This document shows, piece by piece, positions 1 to 10,500 of a DNA stretch of 64,000 nt. Within the stretch, counting starts at the first letter, position 1. Each line of letters starts with the position of its first letter. Location of the stretch: positions 20,228,714-20,292,713 of the forward strand of contig CP154957.1 in assembly GCA_039621445.1 (NCBI GenBank). Direction: 5' to 3'. A program made the position numbers and the translations under genes. The notes beneath the pieces were generated by a model. That model saw only the letters and a program-made list of their open reading frames with translations, was not told the origin of the DNA and did no database searches. The DNA is from Euglena gracilis. Taxonomy: Eukaryota; Euglenida; Euglenophyceae; Euglenales.

Positions 1-729
1 CATATTTGTGTTTATGCGCGCAATTGCGCGCATCAAACACAAACATGTTTGGTGCGCGCATTTGCGCGCATCAAACGCAATTTTCTTCGCAGGTTCTTTG
101 CCACACAACTGGTTGTGCGGGTCTCGGGTATAAGCCGGGGGGGAGACACCCATCCCCTTCATTCTCTTCATTCCCTGCGGACCCCGTTTCTTCCCCCTCT
201 GCGCATCCCTTGCCCAACACCCTGTACTCACCTTCCTTCCCCAGCGTCCTTCCCGTCGGCTCGGTCACACCACACCCACACCCCCCGGACCTTCCTCCCT
301 GCACATCAACAAGCAGCCCAAAAACACCACACCAAGGCGTCGCAAACAAAGCAGTCCGGCAAACACCCAGGACGCACACGGCCGGCAGCTCGGACACACC
401 CGGGGACACAGCCGAAAGGAGCAACAAGGGCAGTAAAGGTCCCGTTCCTATGGTGCTTTTTTGCGTTTTTTTCAAGGTCGGCCGGCAGGGTCCCGTAGGT
501 TTGGGCCCACAAAGTCCTTCCCGACACACCCCAAAATCACTGTTTTTTGCCAAAGTCCCGGGGGTCTCACAGCCAAAATCAGAATTTCGCTCATTTTTTG
601 CACTCTCTTGTTCACGTGTTTTCAAACCCCCCTGACCTTCACAGCCGAAACAGAATCAAAAAAATCGTAAATGCGCGCAAATGCGCAAATAAAACGAAAA
701 AAGCTTAAATGCGAATTCGGCCGCCTAAG
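1..729. mobile_element. Terminal part of a CTTAGGCGGC-type transposon, cut by the window start
   Basis: Positions about 696-729 read AAGCTTAAATGCGA, then GCCGCCTAAG. This matches the terminal inverted repeat of the 2.75 kb elements at 31156-33900 and 46779-49574. The first 75 bases carry the palindromic TGCGCGCATTTGCGCGCA-like motifs that also occur inside those elements. The rest of this stretch shows no recognisable gene. The element's other end lies outside the window. Confidence 0.4.
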
Positions 730-906
730 TAGAAATTCCATGACAGCAGGGACCATGGTGGGCCGCCAGTCGCGACCACAGGGGTGCGAGCAGGTGCGCT
801 GCGCCGCGCAGTGGCCAGCCGTGGCCCACGGGGCCGTGCCATAGTAGGGAAGGTCATAAAGGGTCACCCGCACCGGTTTGTCCTTGGAGGGAGTCAGCCA
901 CGCCAT
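722..906 (-). other. Possible orphan exon, unidentified
   Basis: A GC-rich block on the minus strand stays open for about 60 codons (for example KDKPVRVTLYDLPYYG, then a Cys-rich stretch). Its composition resembles the real exons here, but I recognise no family and can place no splice sites. It could be an exon of a minus-strand gene continuing off the left edge, 3' UTR of the neighbouring gene, or chance. Confidence 0.2.
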
Positions 907-944
907 TGTGTCACTGTGTCACTGTGTCACTGTGTCACTGTGTC
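905..944. repeat. Tandem 8-mer repeat (TGTGTCAC)n
   Basis: Four to five consecutive copies of TGTGTCAC. From here to 1813 I see no exon-like sequence, only mixed A/T-rich DNA with short G and C runs. Confidence 0.8.
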
Positions 945-1813
945 GGTGGGGATAAGGGGTGTTGGGGTCAGGCTGTGCGAAGGGTCCGTGAGGCAGTGCC
1001 GGGCTGTGGCAGACCAGCGAGAGAGTGTTGAGGCTGGGGGTCTCTCTCTGCTTAGGTGTAAATGGAGGTTGGGAAAACTGTGGACCAATGCAGGGATGAG
1101 TGGGCGGGCCAGGAACCAATGGCCTGGGTGCTCGCCATGCATTGACAGGCCGGCTCAACAAACGACATGTCTCAAGAAGAGGTCTCCCTGTTCTGGGGCT
1201 GGGTCATCCAGCAGCCTTTTTCCAGCCAGTCCAAGCTGGCCTCTGAGCTGGACTCCCCTGTGGAACAAAAAATATAACTGCAAAAATTCTCCAAGTAGCT
1301 GCAATTATGCCAAAAAATGATGATTTTTTGCATAATTTGGAAACCATTTCTGCAGTTTCAATTTTTTGTCAATCAGCTTTCGACCCAAATTTTGAGCTGG
1401 GCAGCCGTATTTTGCCTCTCCAAAGGCAAAAAATCTGTAACCATACGGACCAGTCGGGTGGCTGGACAGGAATTAAAACTCGTTGATGGGAAATATGGGG
1501 TTGGAAAAAGGCTGCTGACTGGCTGTCCCCCCCCTCCGTGGGATGAGTCCCCTTCGGCCTCAGTCCTGCTCAAGGATTCATTTTGCCAGCAGAACTTGAC
1601 GGGCACAGCATTTTCACTGGGCACCCGAGTCCTCCCCCCCCACCCCGTCAATTGAACCTGCCCTCCCTGATAAGTGCTTATCAAGTTCGGGGGCGCACAC
1701 CCAGGCACCTATTGGGGGTACTCCGAGCCAGCTGGTCAATAACCCCATCCCGGGGGGGGGGTTAGTGACTACACCACAGCCGCCGCCAACCCGCTCGTCG
1801 AGCAACCTCGCGC

Positions 1814-3359
1814 TCACTGCTCCTCCTCCTCCTGGGCCACGGGCGGCTTGCCGCACGGCTGCTTCATCTTCTCCAGCAGGCGGAACCGCACGCGGGCAAT
1901 GGGCTCGTTCTCCGCCACGGCGAAGTAGGCGAGGAGGGAGTGGTGGCCGACGTACGACGCGATGCTGCCGGGCGCCTGACCTCTCCCCCCGAGTACCAGG
2001 GGGAAATCTGGCTGGGAGGAATTGGCAACAGGAAAAATTCATGCCGGAAAAATATTGGGCGAATCCTTGAAATGCTGGGAAAAACTCATGGACGCCTGCT
2101 GAAAACGGACGGGGGAAAATGTGGACAAAAACTTTTCAGGGAAATTTATCAGAATCCACGTCAGAATCTCAGGTCATCTCAAATCCAAAATACAAAAATG
2201 AAAAAATCCTATGCTGTAAAAAAACCACATTCTGTTTAGGATCTGCCAAAGGTCATTCTGGTAAGTTCAAGGGGAACCCGATTTTCTTCCAGCGAATGCC
2301 AAAAAATTTTCGGCACTTTAAGCTGATTCTTGACGTGTTTCTCACTCTAAACAACCTGTGCAAGAGTCACTATTGAGCAAAAGGACAGGAAAATGTGGAC
2401 AATTTAGCCGAGATCTTTTACCACAACATTATCCCCACCCCGTCCCTCATCCCCCGGTATGAACCCCTCTCTCGGTGTGAGCCACGCACAAGCGATGCAA
2501 GATGGGAAAATGATGCAAAAAATATCAGCCTGCGGCAATTTTAGGCAATGAACTTGGCGATGGTGACCAGCTGGAATTTTGCTTCGCAATGGTGAAATTT
2601 GGGGGAAAAGAAGGAAAGCCTGTATTGGGAAACATCAACGCTTTTCGTCTGCGGAAGTTTGACTTTCCTGCCAAATATGTGCCCACCAAAATTAAACCCC
2701 TTGAAAGTCTTGAAAACCCGCCCAAATAAAAAAAATGAGGAGTGGCTATATTTGGGGAGGTGAACCCCCCGGCCAAGCCTTTCTAAAAAACCCTGTAAAT
2801 TCTCAACCATTTTAAGCGAAAGGTGGGCTTTGCAAAACCGCATCATGCGGTTAATTTCATGAGGACAATGGCGTGCAAATCCTTTGTGTATTCTGTTTCG
2901 CTCTGTTTAATTGGTTTATTATTGACGGTGGACAAATCCGATGCCAGAGAAATGCGGGACTGACATTGGCATTGGTGTTCACAATCACTTGCAGTGTTTG
3001 CAGGAAAGCATGTCCTTGGCCTGGCTAACCCTGCGACCTTTTCCGCCAGAGGAGCAATCTTCGAAGAGAAAATCCAAAGCCCGGCAGACGCCCGCACAGA
3101 GTCCCGCTGCTGGTGGGACGCCCACTCGTACTTGGAGGCAGACATTCGTTTCATATTTGGTGTGTATCGCAACTTTGCGGCGACACAAAAACATTATTTG
3201 TGGATAAAAAATTTTTGGGGATAAAAAATATTTTGGGGATACACGCGTACTGAATGTCTGCGTGGAGGTGTCCGCGTGGCCAGTGCCCGGGTAACGGGAG
3301 ACGAGGTGCTCGATTTGGGAGGCGAAGTTGCCCCCAGGCCGGACGAATGGGTCGGCCAT
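1814..3359 (-). CDS. SF3B5: Splicing factor 3B subunit 5 (SF3b10), three exons
   Basis: SF3B5 is the roughly 86-residue subunit of the SF3b complex of U2 snRNP, which helps recognise the branch site in the nucleus. The 94-residue product is read from exon 1 (3359-3264), exon 2 (3133-3089) and exon 3 (about 1957 to the stop at 1814). Landmarks match the family over its whole length: SQIEHLVSRYPGTGHADTS, KYEWASHQQRDSVRA, then SYVGHHSLLAYFAVAENE, RVRFRLLEKM and KQPCG before an acidic tail. The start is the first Met before the conserved block. Intron 1 (3263-3134) is a transposon-like nonconventional intron, described separately. Intron 2 (about 3088-1958) also lacks GT-AG borders. It lies between GCGTCT and GCGTCG, with CTGCCGGGC at one end and GCCCGGCAG at the other. 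A splicing factor whose own gene has nonconventional introns is notable. FAH lies upstream on the same strand. Confidence 0.94.
3139..3260 (-). mobile_element. hAT-like mini-element forming intron 1 of SF3B5
   Basis: Read on the minus strand, the element starts CAGACATTCAGTACGCGTGTA and ends in TACACACC...CGAATGTCTG, so the ends are inverted repeats. The flanks are CCTCCACG (3268-3261) and CCTCCAAG (3138-3131), an 8 bp duplication with one mismatch. Conserved SF3B5 protein requires the mRNA to join ...GACACCTCC to AAGTACGAG. The intron is therefore the element plus eight flanking bases, with CAG at +4 to +6 and CTG at -8 to -6. There is no GT-AG solution here. The terminal nine bases equal those of the 1,775 bp transposon at 35861-37635. 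Confidence 0.88.
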
Positions 3360-3700
3360 GGTGAGGGACCTGTGCGAGGAAAGCGAGCCTTTAATTTACC
3401 CACATTTGCTTGGGGCCCCTGGTGGAAACACGTCATGTCGGTTGCGCGGTGGACTCTGCACATGTGATGAAAATGGCAGCACTGTGTGTTTCTTCAACGG
3501 TGTACTGGACAATGGATGATATCCCTGAAATACCACCCAAACCAATTGTCTTTGGCTAAATTCTTAATTGCAGGCAGTGGGGCTGTTTGATCTCTCCTCC
3601 CCTTTATGAATACTTGGATGTAAGAATGAAGCAAACAAAACTATTGGCACTGATTTGTTGTTCCTTTTGGTGCCCCTGACCACCAAATCAGGTCAGGAGC

Positions 3701-4033
3701 ATACCATTGCTTAACGCCTGCCCCCCCCCCCCCGGGGGGTGACTGACTGATTTTTTCAGAGTGACTGACTGGTTTTTGGGCTAAGAACCCCCCCCCCTGG
3801 GGGTGGGGTAGGCCCGAAAATGAAAAAGTGGCTGGCCTGGCGCCAAAGGTGCCGAAAATTTTTTGGATTTTTTGAGACTTTTTGGCAAATGTTCATTACT
3901 TCCTCCTCATCATTCAACAATAACCGATCCCCCCCGGGGGGGGGGGGGTGTAAAGTGACGGACTGGTTGTTTTTTTTTTGGGGGAAAAAGTGACTGACTG
4001 GCTTTTTCAGAGTGGAAAGTGACCCAATGGTAT
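3701..4033. mobile_element. MULE-like non-autonomous transposon, copy 1
   Basis: A 333 bp element begins ATACCATTGCTTAACG and ends CCCAATGGTAT. It is flanked by an exact 10 bp direct repeat, GGTCAGGAGC, at 3691-3700 and 4034-4043. Inside are long C/G runs and several copies of AGTGACTGACTGG. It has no coding capacity. A second member of the family lies at 12855-13228. Terminal inverted repeats with a 9-11 bp duplication suggest a Mutator-like origin. The remaining spacer between SF3B5 and FAH shows no gene. Confidence 0.85.
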
Positions 4034-4043
4034 GGTCAGGAGC

Positions 4044-4938
4044 ACCAAATCCTCTTGCTGGAAGTTAATCGATACAGGTTTTTCACCGCCAGGTGTGTTC
4101 ATCAATGCATGCAACCTGAAGGCGAATTCAGCCTAGCAAGCTCGGCCAACAGCCCGAATGATTAAACAAAAGCGAACCGAAAGGCGAATGTGAATGGCTA
4201 TCCAGAATTCAACTGCGGCATTTCACTCACAATGCAGGGCGGACACAGGCCGGCAGTGAATATGGGGCTGGTATAGATTCATAATAGGGGATTGGTATAG
4301 ATTGATTAGATCGCCTGCACGATGCAACAATCGCACAGGGACAGCTGCCCAAGTCAAGCTCACGCGGCGGGGAGGATCTGTGTCCGCACCTGAAATGAAC
4401 AAAAAGCACACAACTCAGAAGCTCATTGTGCCAGGGTGCTTGGCTGGGCATTTGAAAGGGGTCGACTCCATTGCTTCCACATCCCAGGAGGAATGGCAAG
4501 GAATTTTGAGGCATTTTTGTGGCACTATTCCGCCGTCTCAGGACTTGGGTCACTTCCAAAACCCAATCACTGTTTTCTGAAAACTGGTTAATCATGCCCC
4601 CCCCCCGGGAGTCGTCCACTCTGTGATCCAGGGGAAATTGACCACAAATGCGCAGAATATGTTTAAAAAATTTCCGTCGCCTGTGCAAACCCCAATGAGT
4701 TAGAAATCATCAGAAATCTCTGGAAAACTAGTAACCCCAGGGGGAGGGGGTTCGGCCAGGGGGAGGGGTTCGGTTTGACCAAATGATAGCATAACAGCAA
4801 TTCAATTTTGGAAAACCTCACATCGTTTCAGCACATTTCCTCCGTTCTTTCTTTTCATTTTTTCCTATCGAGGAAGCCCTCATTTTCGGGCCCGTTTGGG
4901 CCAACAAAAAAGTGTTGTGGGCAAGGGTAAAGATCATT
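4044..4938. other. Spacer with no recognised gene
   Basis: About 900 bases between the MULE-like element and the FAH stop codon. I see short C/G runs but no exon with recognisable protein similarity. FAH 3' UTR must lie here, but no poly(A) signal can be assigned. Confidence 0.5.
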
Positions 4939-7564
4939 TCAACTGGGCAACACCCATACGTCCGGCCACAGGCGGGGCATGCGGCACACCTCCCCGAAGC
5001 CGACCCGCACGCCGTCCTTCTCCGCCGCGGCACGCATCACCACCGTGTCCCCGTCCAGCAGGAACCGCCGCTCCGTGCCGTCCGGCATCGCGAGGGGCTT
5101 CGTGCCCTTCCACGCCAGCTCCAGCATAGACCCGAAGGAATCTGCAGCAGCGGTAAGCGCGTCAAGCCGCTGGTTCCCACTGTTTGTGTGTGGTGGCATT
5201 GCAGCGATGGGAGTGTGATGAGCCTGAGGCGACCTAAACTCACATTCGAAAGCGGAGCTGAAATGGACGGTGTTCAAAACATGCAAGATGTCAACATTCC
5301 AGTGCCTGAGGTCTCGGTGCAGGACAAACCAAATTAGCGCCGAGCCAGGGCACGATAAAAAAACAAAATTTCTGAACATCAGGGTCCACCACACAGGCCT
5401 CCCAGGACCCTGGGTGCATCGACCCAAAACAGCGGGTTATAAAATGAGGGCTTCCATTGCGTGTTTTTGCAACGGCACCTTTAGCACCCCTGTTTATAAA
5501 CCAGGTTTTGTATAATGCTGTGCTCTTTACGTGTCTGATGGTGCCATACTGCAGCAGATGTTTGAGGCTTGTGGCAGCGTAAATCATTCCGAGGGCTTTA
5601 TTTTTCATGAGGCCGCCGGACATTTTATTTAATTTTGCTTCATTGTCGAGATTTTTTGAAAAAAATGGACGTTTTGATATATATAAAAAAAAAACGGCCG
5701 AAAAACATCTCAAAATAGCCATTTTGGGCCAAAGAAAAAATGCAGTCGTTGTGCAAATGACAGCATTTTTTTTGTTTGTGACCATCGTGCATTTGTGCAG
5801 TGGCCACACCAAATACGCCACATAATTAGTTTTCTGTTGCACAACAGCCACACTTACTTAGAATGATAATTTAAGGGTGCTGTTCAGGGGGGAGAACGCA
5901 ACATGGACCCTCAAAAAACGCGACACGAAAAGAAGCAAATTGCTTATAAAATGCTTAAGGAGCTCCTCCAAGATGTACACTTTCTGCCGGAGAGGACTTG
6001 GAAAAAAATTTGGCTCTGCCGGGGCAACTTTCTCATTTTGCAAAAAAGAAGCATTTTGTTGACCAAAAAATGAAAAAAGACAAAAAATTGACAAAAAAAT
6101 TGACAAAAAATTTGGTCTTGGGGGAAATTGGGGCCAAAAGGAGGAATTTTTTGAGTCAAAAAAAATCCCAATTCCAATCCCAGCAAAAATCCAAAAAATC
6201 TGGGAGGAAAAACACAAAAAATCCGCAAAAAACCACAAAAAAAGCATTTGCATTTCCCCCCATGCTGTTGTGCAAATGCACAACGGAACACAATAGATAC
6301 ATGATAAACACTTGAAATTTCAAATTAATCCCCCCCAAAATAAGACCCCGGGTCCATTTCATGGGTCGGTTGCTGGAAAGCCCAAGGGGGGGGTCTTACT
6401 CATGGGGGGGTCCATGTTTTGGATTTTTTTTGCTGGGAAAATTTTGTTTTTGGAGAATTATTGTAGGATTCCCCTTTGAGTACTGATTCTCACGTCATTT
6501 TACGATCATAGACACAGACATGGTACAAGAATAACTGCCTTCTTTTCTCAAAGAGGTCAGAGGCCATGCATGCAGTGAAGCTGTGCTGCTGATGCATGAT
6601 TGTAAAAAAGGATTTTCCTTTCACTTCTTCATGTCGTGCCTTCTTTCAGGCCTCTGGCCATTCCTTTTCCACTTTCATGGGGGGGGTCCATTTCATGGAT
6701 TTTCTCTCGGAAGGGCCAGGAGGGGTCTTATTCATGGGGTGGTCCATTTCATGGATTTTGCTCTGAACGTCCAGGGGGGTCTTATATTTGGGGGGGGTCC
6801 ATTTGATGGGGGGTCCTATTTGGGGGGGGTTTAGCATGGTCGTTGTGCAGATGCACAATGGTTACCAATATCACATGAACAAGAGAAGCCTGCCATCCAC
6901 TTGTCCTCCACTGTGCTCTGTCCTGGTTCTGAGACCCTTCCAAAGCTGTTCTCTCCCACAGACAAACCCACTGACAAATGAGTTTCAAGTGCTGCCGAAC
7001 GGGAACACAGATGTTTTACGTGCAATGGCACCAAATTCACACTACCTAATTTGTCTCAATGTGGGCGGAGCAAACGGCCCTAGAAGTGCCTCAATACCAG
7101 AGGAGACAGAGTTGAAGTGGATCGCACCCTTGCCTGTTCCTCCAACTTGTTTCGAGGTGCCGCATGCTTAAGAGACCCACTGAGCATCATCTGAAGGGCA
7201 TGATGAAAATCACAAAAGTGTGGGACTGATCATCAGCTGGGGCATTGGCCCTGTTTTTGGGGAAAAATGTCTCCTGGAAAATAAACAAGGGGTTTCAAAT
7301 TTTCGGAAATTTTTCAGAGGCCTTAAAAACACCAAAACCCCCTGTGTCTCAGCATTGGATCATGATGCACGACCACACGCAAAAGTTGGCCCGCCTAATG
7401 CGCAGCTGAGAAGATCCCAGACTCCGATGGGGCTCGTTTTGCGTGCCGGATCTGTCCAATCAAAGCCTCCTGTTGCTGAGAGGTTTGGCATGGCAGCTGG
7501 CTGTGGCCAGCCCTGTAAAATGGTTTTTTGGGGTGCCCGGATGAACCCACAACAACAACAACAA

Positions 7565-7599
<35 letters not shown>

Positions 7600-10500
7600 G
7601 CAACAACAACAACAACAACAACAACAAGAACAAGAAGAAGAACACCAACACCACCACCACCACCACCACCACCACCACCACCACCACCACCACCACCACC
7701 ACCACCACCACCACCACCACCACCACCACCACCACCACCACCACCACCACCACCACCACCACCACCACCACCACCACCACCACCACCACCACCACCACCA
7801 CCAACACCAACAACAACACTAACCCTCAAGGTGGTGGGGTCAGCCTTGCCTTAAATTTCCATCCACTGCCGGGCGGGCAGGAACCCGTCACGCAACAATC
7901 AGTTTTGCGCCATCGTCTCTGGAGAACGTCGTCGTAAAGGCTCGCCTGAGACAGGCCTTTAGGGGGGCCCTCTCACACGTCATGGATTGCCAGCACACGC
8001 CTGGGGTGGGGCCAGAGATGGTGCCGCTGGCGAGCAGGTCCCCGGCGCGCATGTTGCAGCCGTTGACGGTGTGGTGGGCGAGCTGCTGGGCGGCGCACCA
8101 GTAGAGGTGCTTCATGTTGGACCGGCCCCCGGCTTCTGTCCTTGTCTTGCCCGCCCGGGGGGGGGGGGGGGCTGGTTTTGGGGCCCACCTGGGTTGGACC
8201 CAGGGAATGTCCCCTTGTTTTGGTAATCGCTTCGTTGGGCACTCTGGCACCGTCGGTGCCAAGGTGTGTGCTAACACTGCCCACCCCAAAACCGGACCTG
8301 TTGGAAGTGCCTTACCCCCTGCCCTGTAGGGAGGGAAGAACGCAACACAGACCCTCGAAAACACAAAAAAAACACAAAGGCAAATATAAATACACAACAA
8401 AACAGACAAAAAAAAGCAAATTGAACGAATTCCTCAGGAGCTTCCAAGGATTTACATTTTTCTGCAGGAGAGGAGTTGGAGAAACTTTCAACTTGGGGAA
8501 TCTTTTACTTTGCAGAAAAATATGCAAATTGTTGGCCAAAAAATGCACATATGACAAAAAAATTGACAAGAATTTTTGGTCTCAAGGAAAAATTGGGGTC
8601 AAACCGAGGATGTTTCATGGTAGAAGAAGAAATCTTTGAAATCTTAGAGCAGAGATAAACATTCACCGGGAAAAAAAAAACAGAAAAAAAAACGCAAAAA
8701 AACGCAAGTTTTGCCAAAATGGAGAAACAAAAAACCGGTAAAAAAAGGTTCGTACCCCCCACCCTGCCGACACTCAAAGCACACCCCCACTTCTGGTTGC
8801 AAAAAAGAAGCCTTGGAGGACACACATGGTGGCAGAGGAGTGGACTCCACCTCCAGAAATGTCGAACGCGGTCCCCCAATACCACACGGGTCTGCGCGCG
8901 TGCTCCACATGTGTTCAAAATCAACCCCAGACATTCTCAAATGCTGGAGATAGCAAAATACACCCACTGACAAACCTTTCACTTTCAAATGTCTCACAAA
9001 AAGCCTCAAACACAATTTTCCCAATTCTCACTGCGTAATTGTTCATACCTCAGAGAGCCTCTGAATCCTAAATCGTAAGTGCCTCACCCCAATATTCCTT
9101 CAAATGGCTAAACATACTCATAAAAATCAGACTACAAATCACCCTAAAACAAAGAATGATCATCAAGCGATCATTTTTTTTCTTTCCATGAACCAATGCA
9201 ATTTTTCCACTTCTAAACCCAAAACCTTGTTTCAGCCATTTGTGTTCAGATTCCATGACCAACAACCAGCACAAAATTGGCCCCCTCACACCCATTATTC
9301 CTTCTGACAAATCCTAAACTCAAAACTCATGTTGCACCCTATCTATTCCCAATCGCAGCGTTTCCTTTTAAAATTTCCTTTTTTATTTTGGGTTTTCTGC
9401 CCCACCTCTCTCCAAAAAAACAACAAACCCCCACCTCCCCCCACCACCACACTAACAACCCCCTCAAGGTTGTTGTTGTTGCCTTAAATTTCCGCCAGAT
9501 GCTTCCCCTCCCCCCCACCACAATCCCTGTCCACAAACCAACCTTTGACACTCTTGCCCCAAATCACCCTCCCCCCCCCACCCCCCCATGTCCCCTTCTA
9601 GCACCCCCCCACCGCATTTTCTGGTGCCTGCTAAACCACTTCGACCCCTGAAACACCCCCAGTAAATCGCTTCACTTCCCCCCCCTTTTGTCTTACCCCC
9701 TGCCCCAACCTCAACCGCATCGGATCAACTCCTTCTTCCCCCTTAGCTTTTCGCCATAACCTCAACACCGCCCCCAATTGCAAATACTCTCCATTCCTGC
9801 TAGGGGAAGAACCCCCACCCCATACACAAAAAACCACAAATATAAATTGACATTCATGTCAAACCGAGTTTCTTTCTTTAAACAATTTCCCTTCCTATTA
9901 CTTTAGAGCAGAGATAACAAATAAGAACACAAGTTTTGCCAAAATCTCAAAAACATGGTAACCCCCACCCCTAAAACAAAACCGTCCCCCACCTTTGCGA
10001 ACCCTCCAAAGTAACCACAGGTTCCCCACGCCGATTTCCCCAACCCTCCTAACCCTCCCCAGCCAAGTACCACCGGCCTTCCTCGTCGTGGGAGAATGGG
10101 CGGGGTCGTCCGTACGCATTGCCCCCCCCCACCTTCTCATGAATGTAGCCCCTCGCCCCCCCCCCTCCCGGGGAGGGGGTCACTGCATCAAATCAGGTTC
10201 AATATCATTTAAAAAATCTTCGAAATTGCTTGGCCCACTTTTGGTCACTCCCGCCCACCCACCCACCCACCCGACCAAACTGTGGGAAGGGCCGGAGCCC
10301 AAAGGCCATTTGGCCACCCCGAAAGAATCCGCACACACTGCAATAATACGGCTATCCCCCATTGTCAGCAACCAACACAATTGGCAAACATCGAGGAGAG
10401 AATTCAATATCATGCCTGCTGTGCTAGACCCCCTTTGAAAAAAATTTTCCATAAAATTTCAATTGCAAAAAAAATGCAAATTTACCAAAATTTTCAAATC

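Noticed and set aside
700-730. GAATTCGGCCGCC resembling a cloning linker
   Set aside because: The surrounding bases match the terminal repeat of the CTTAGGCGGC transposon family, so the resemblance to restriction linkers is a coincidence.
7547-7821. Long open frame with Gln- and His-rich protein
   Set aside because: It is a trinucleotide microsatellite in an intron; the reverse strand and other frames are equally open, and nothing else looks coding.
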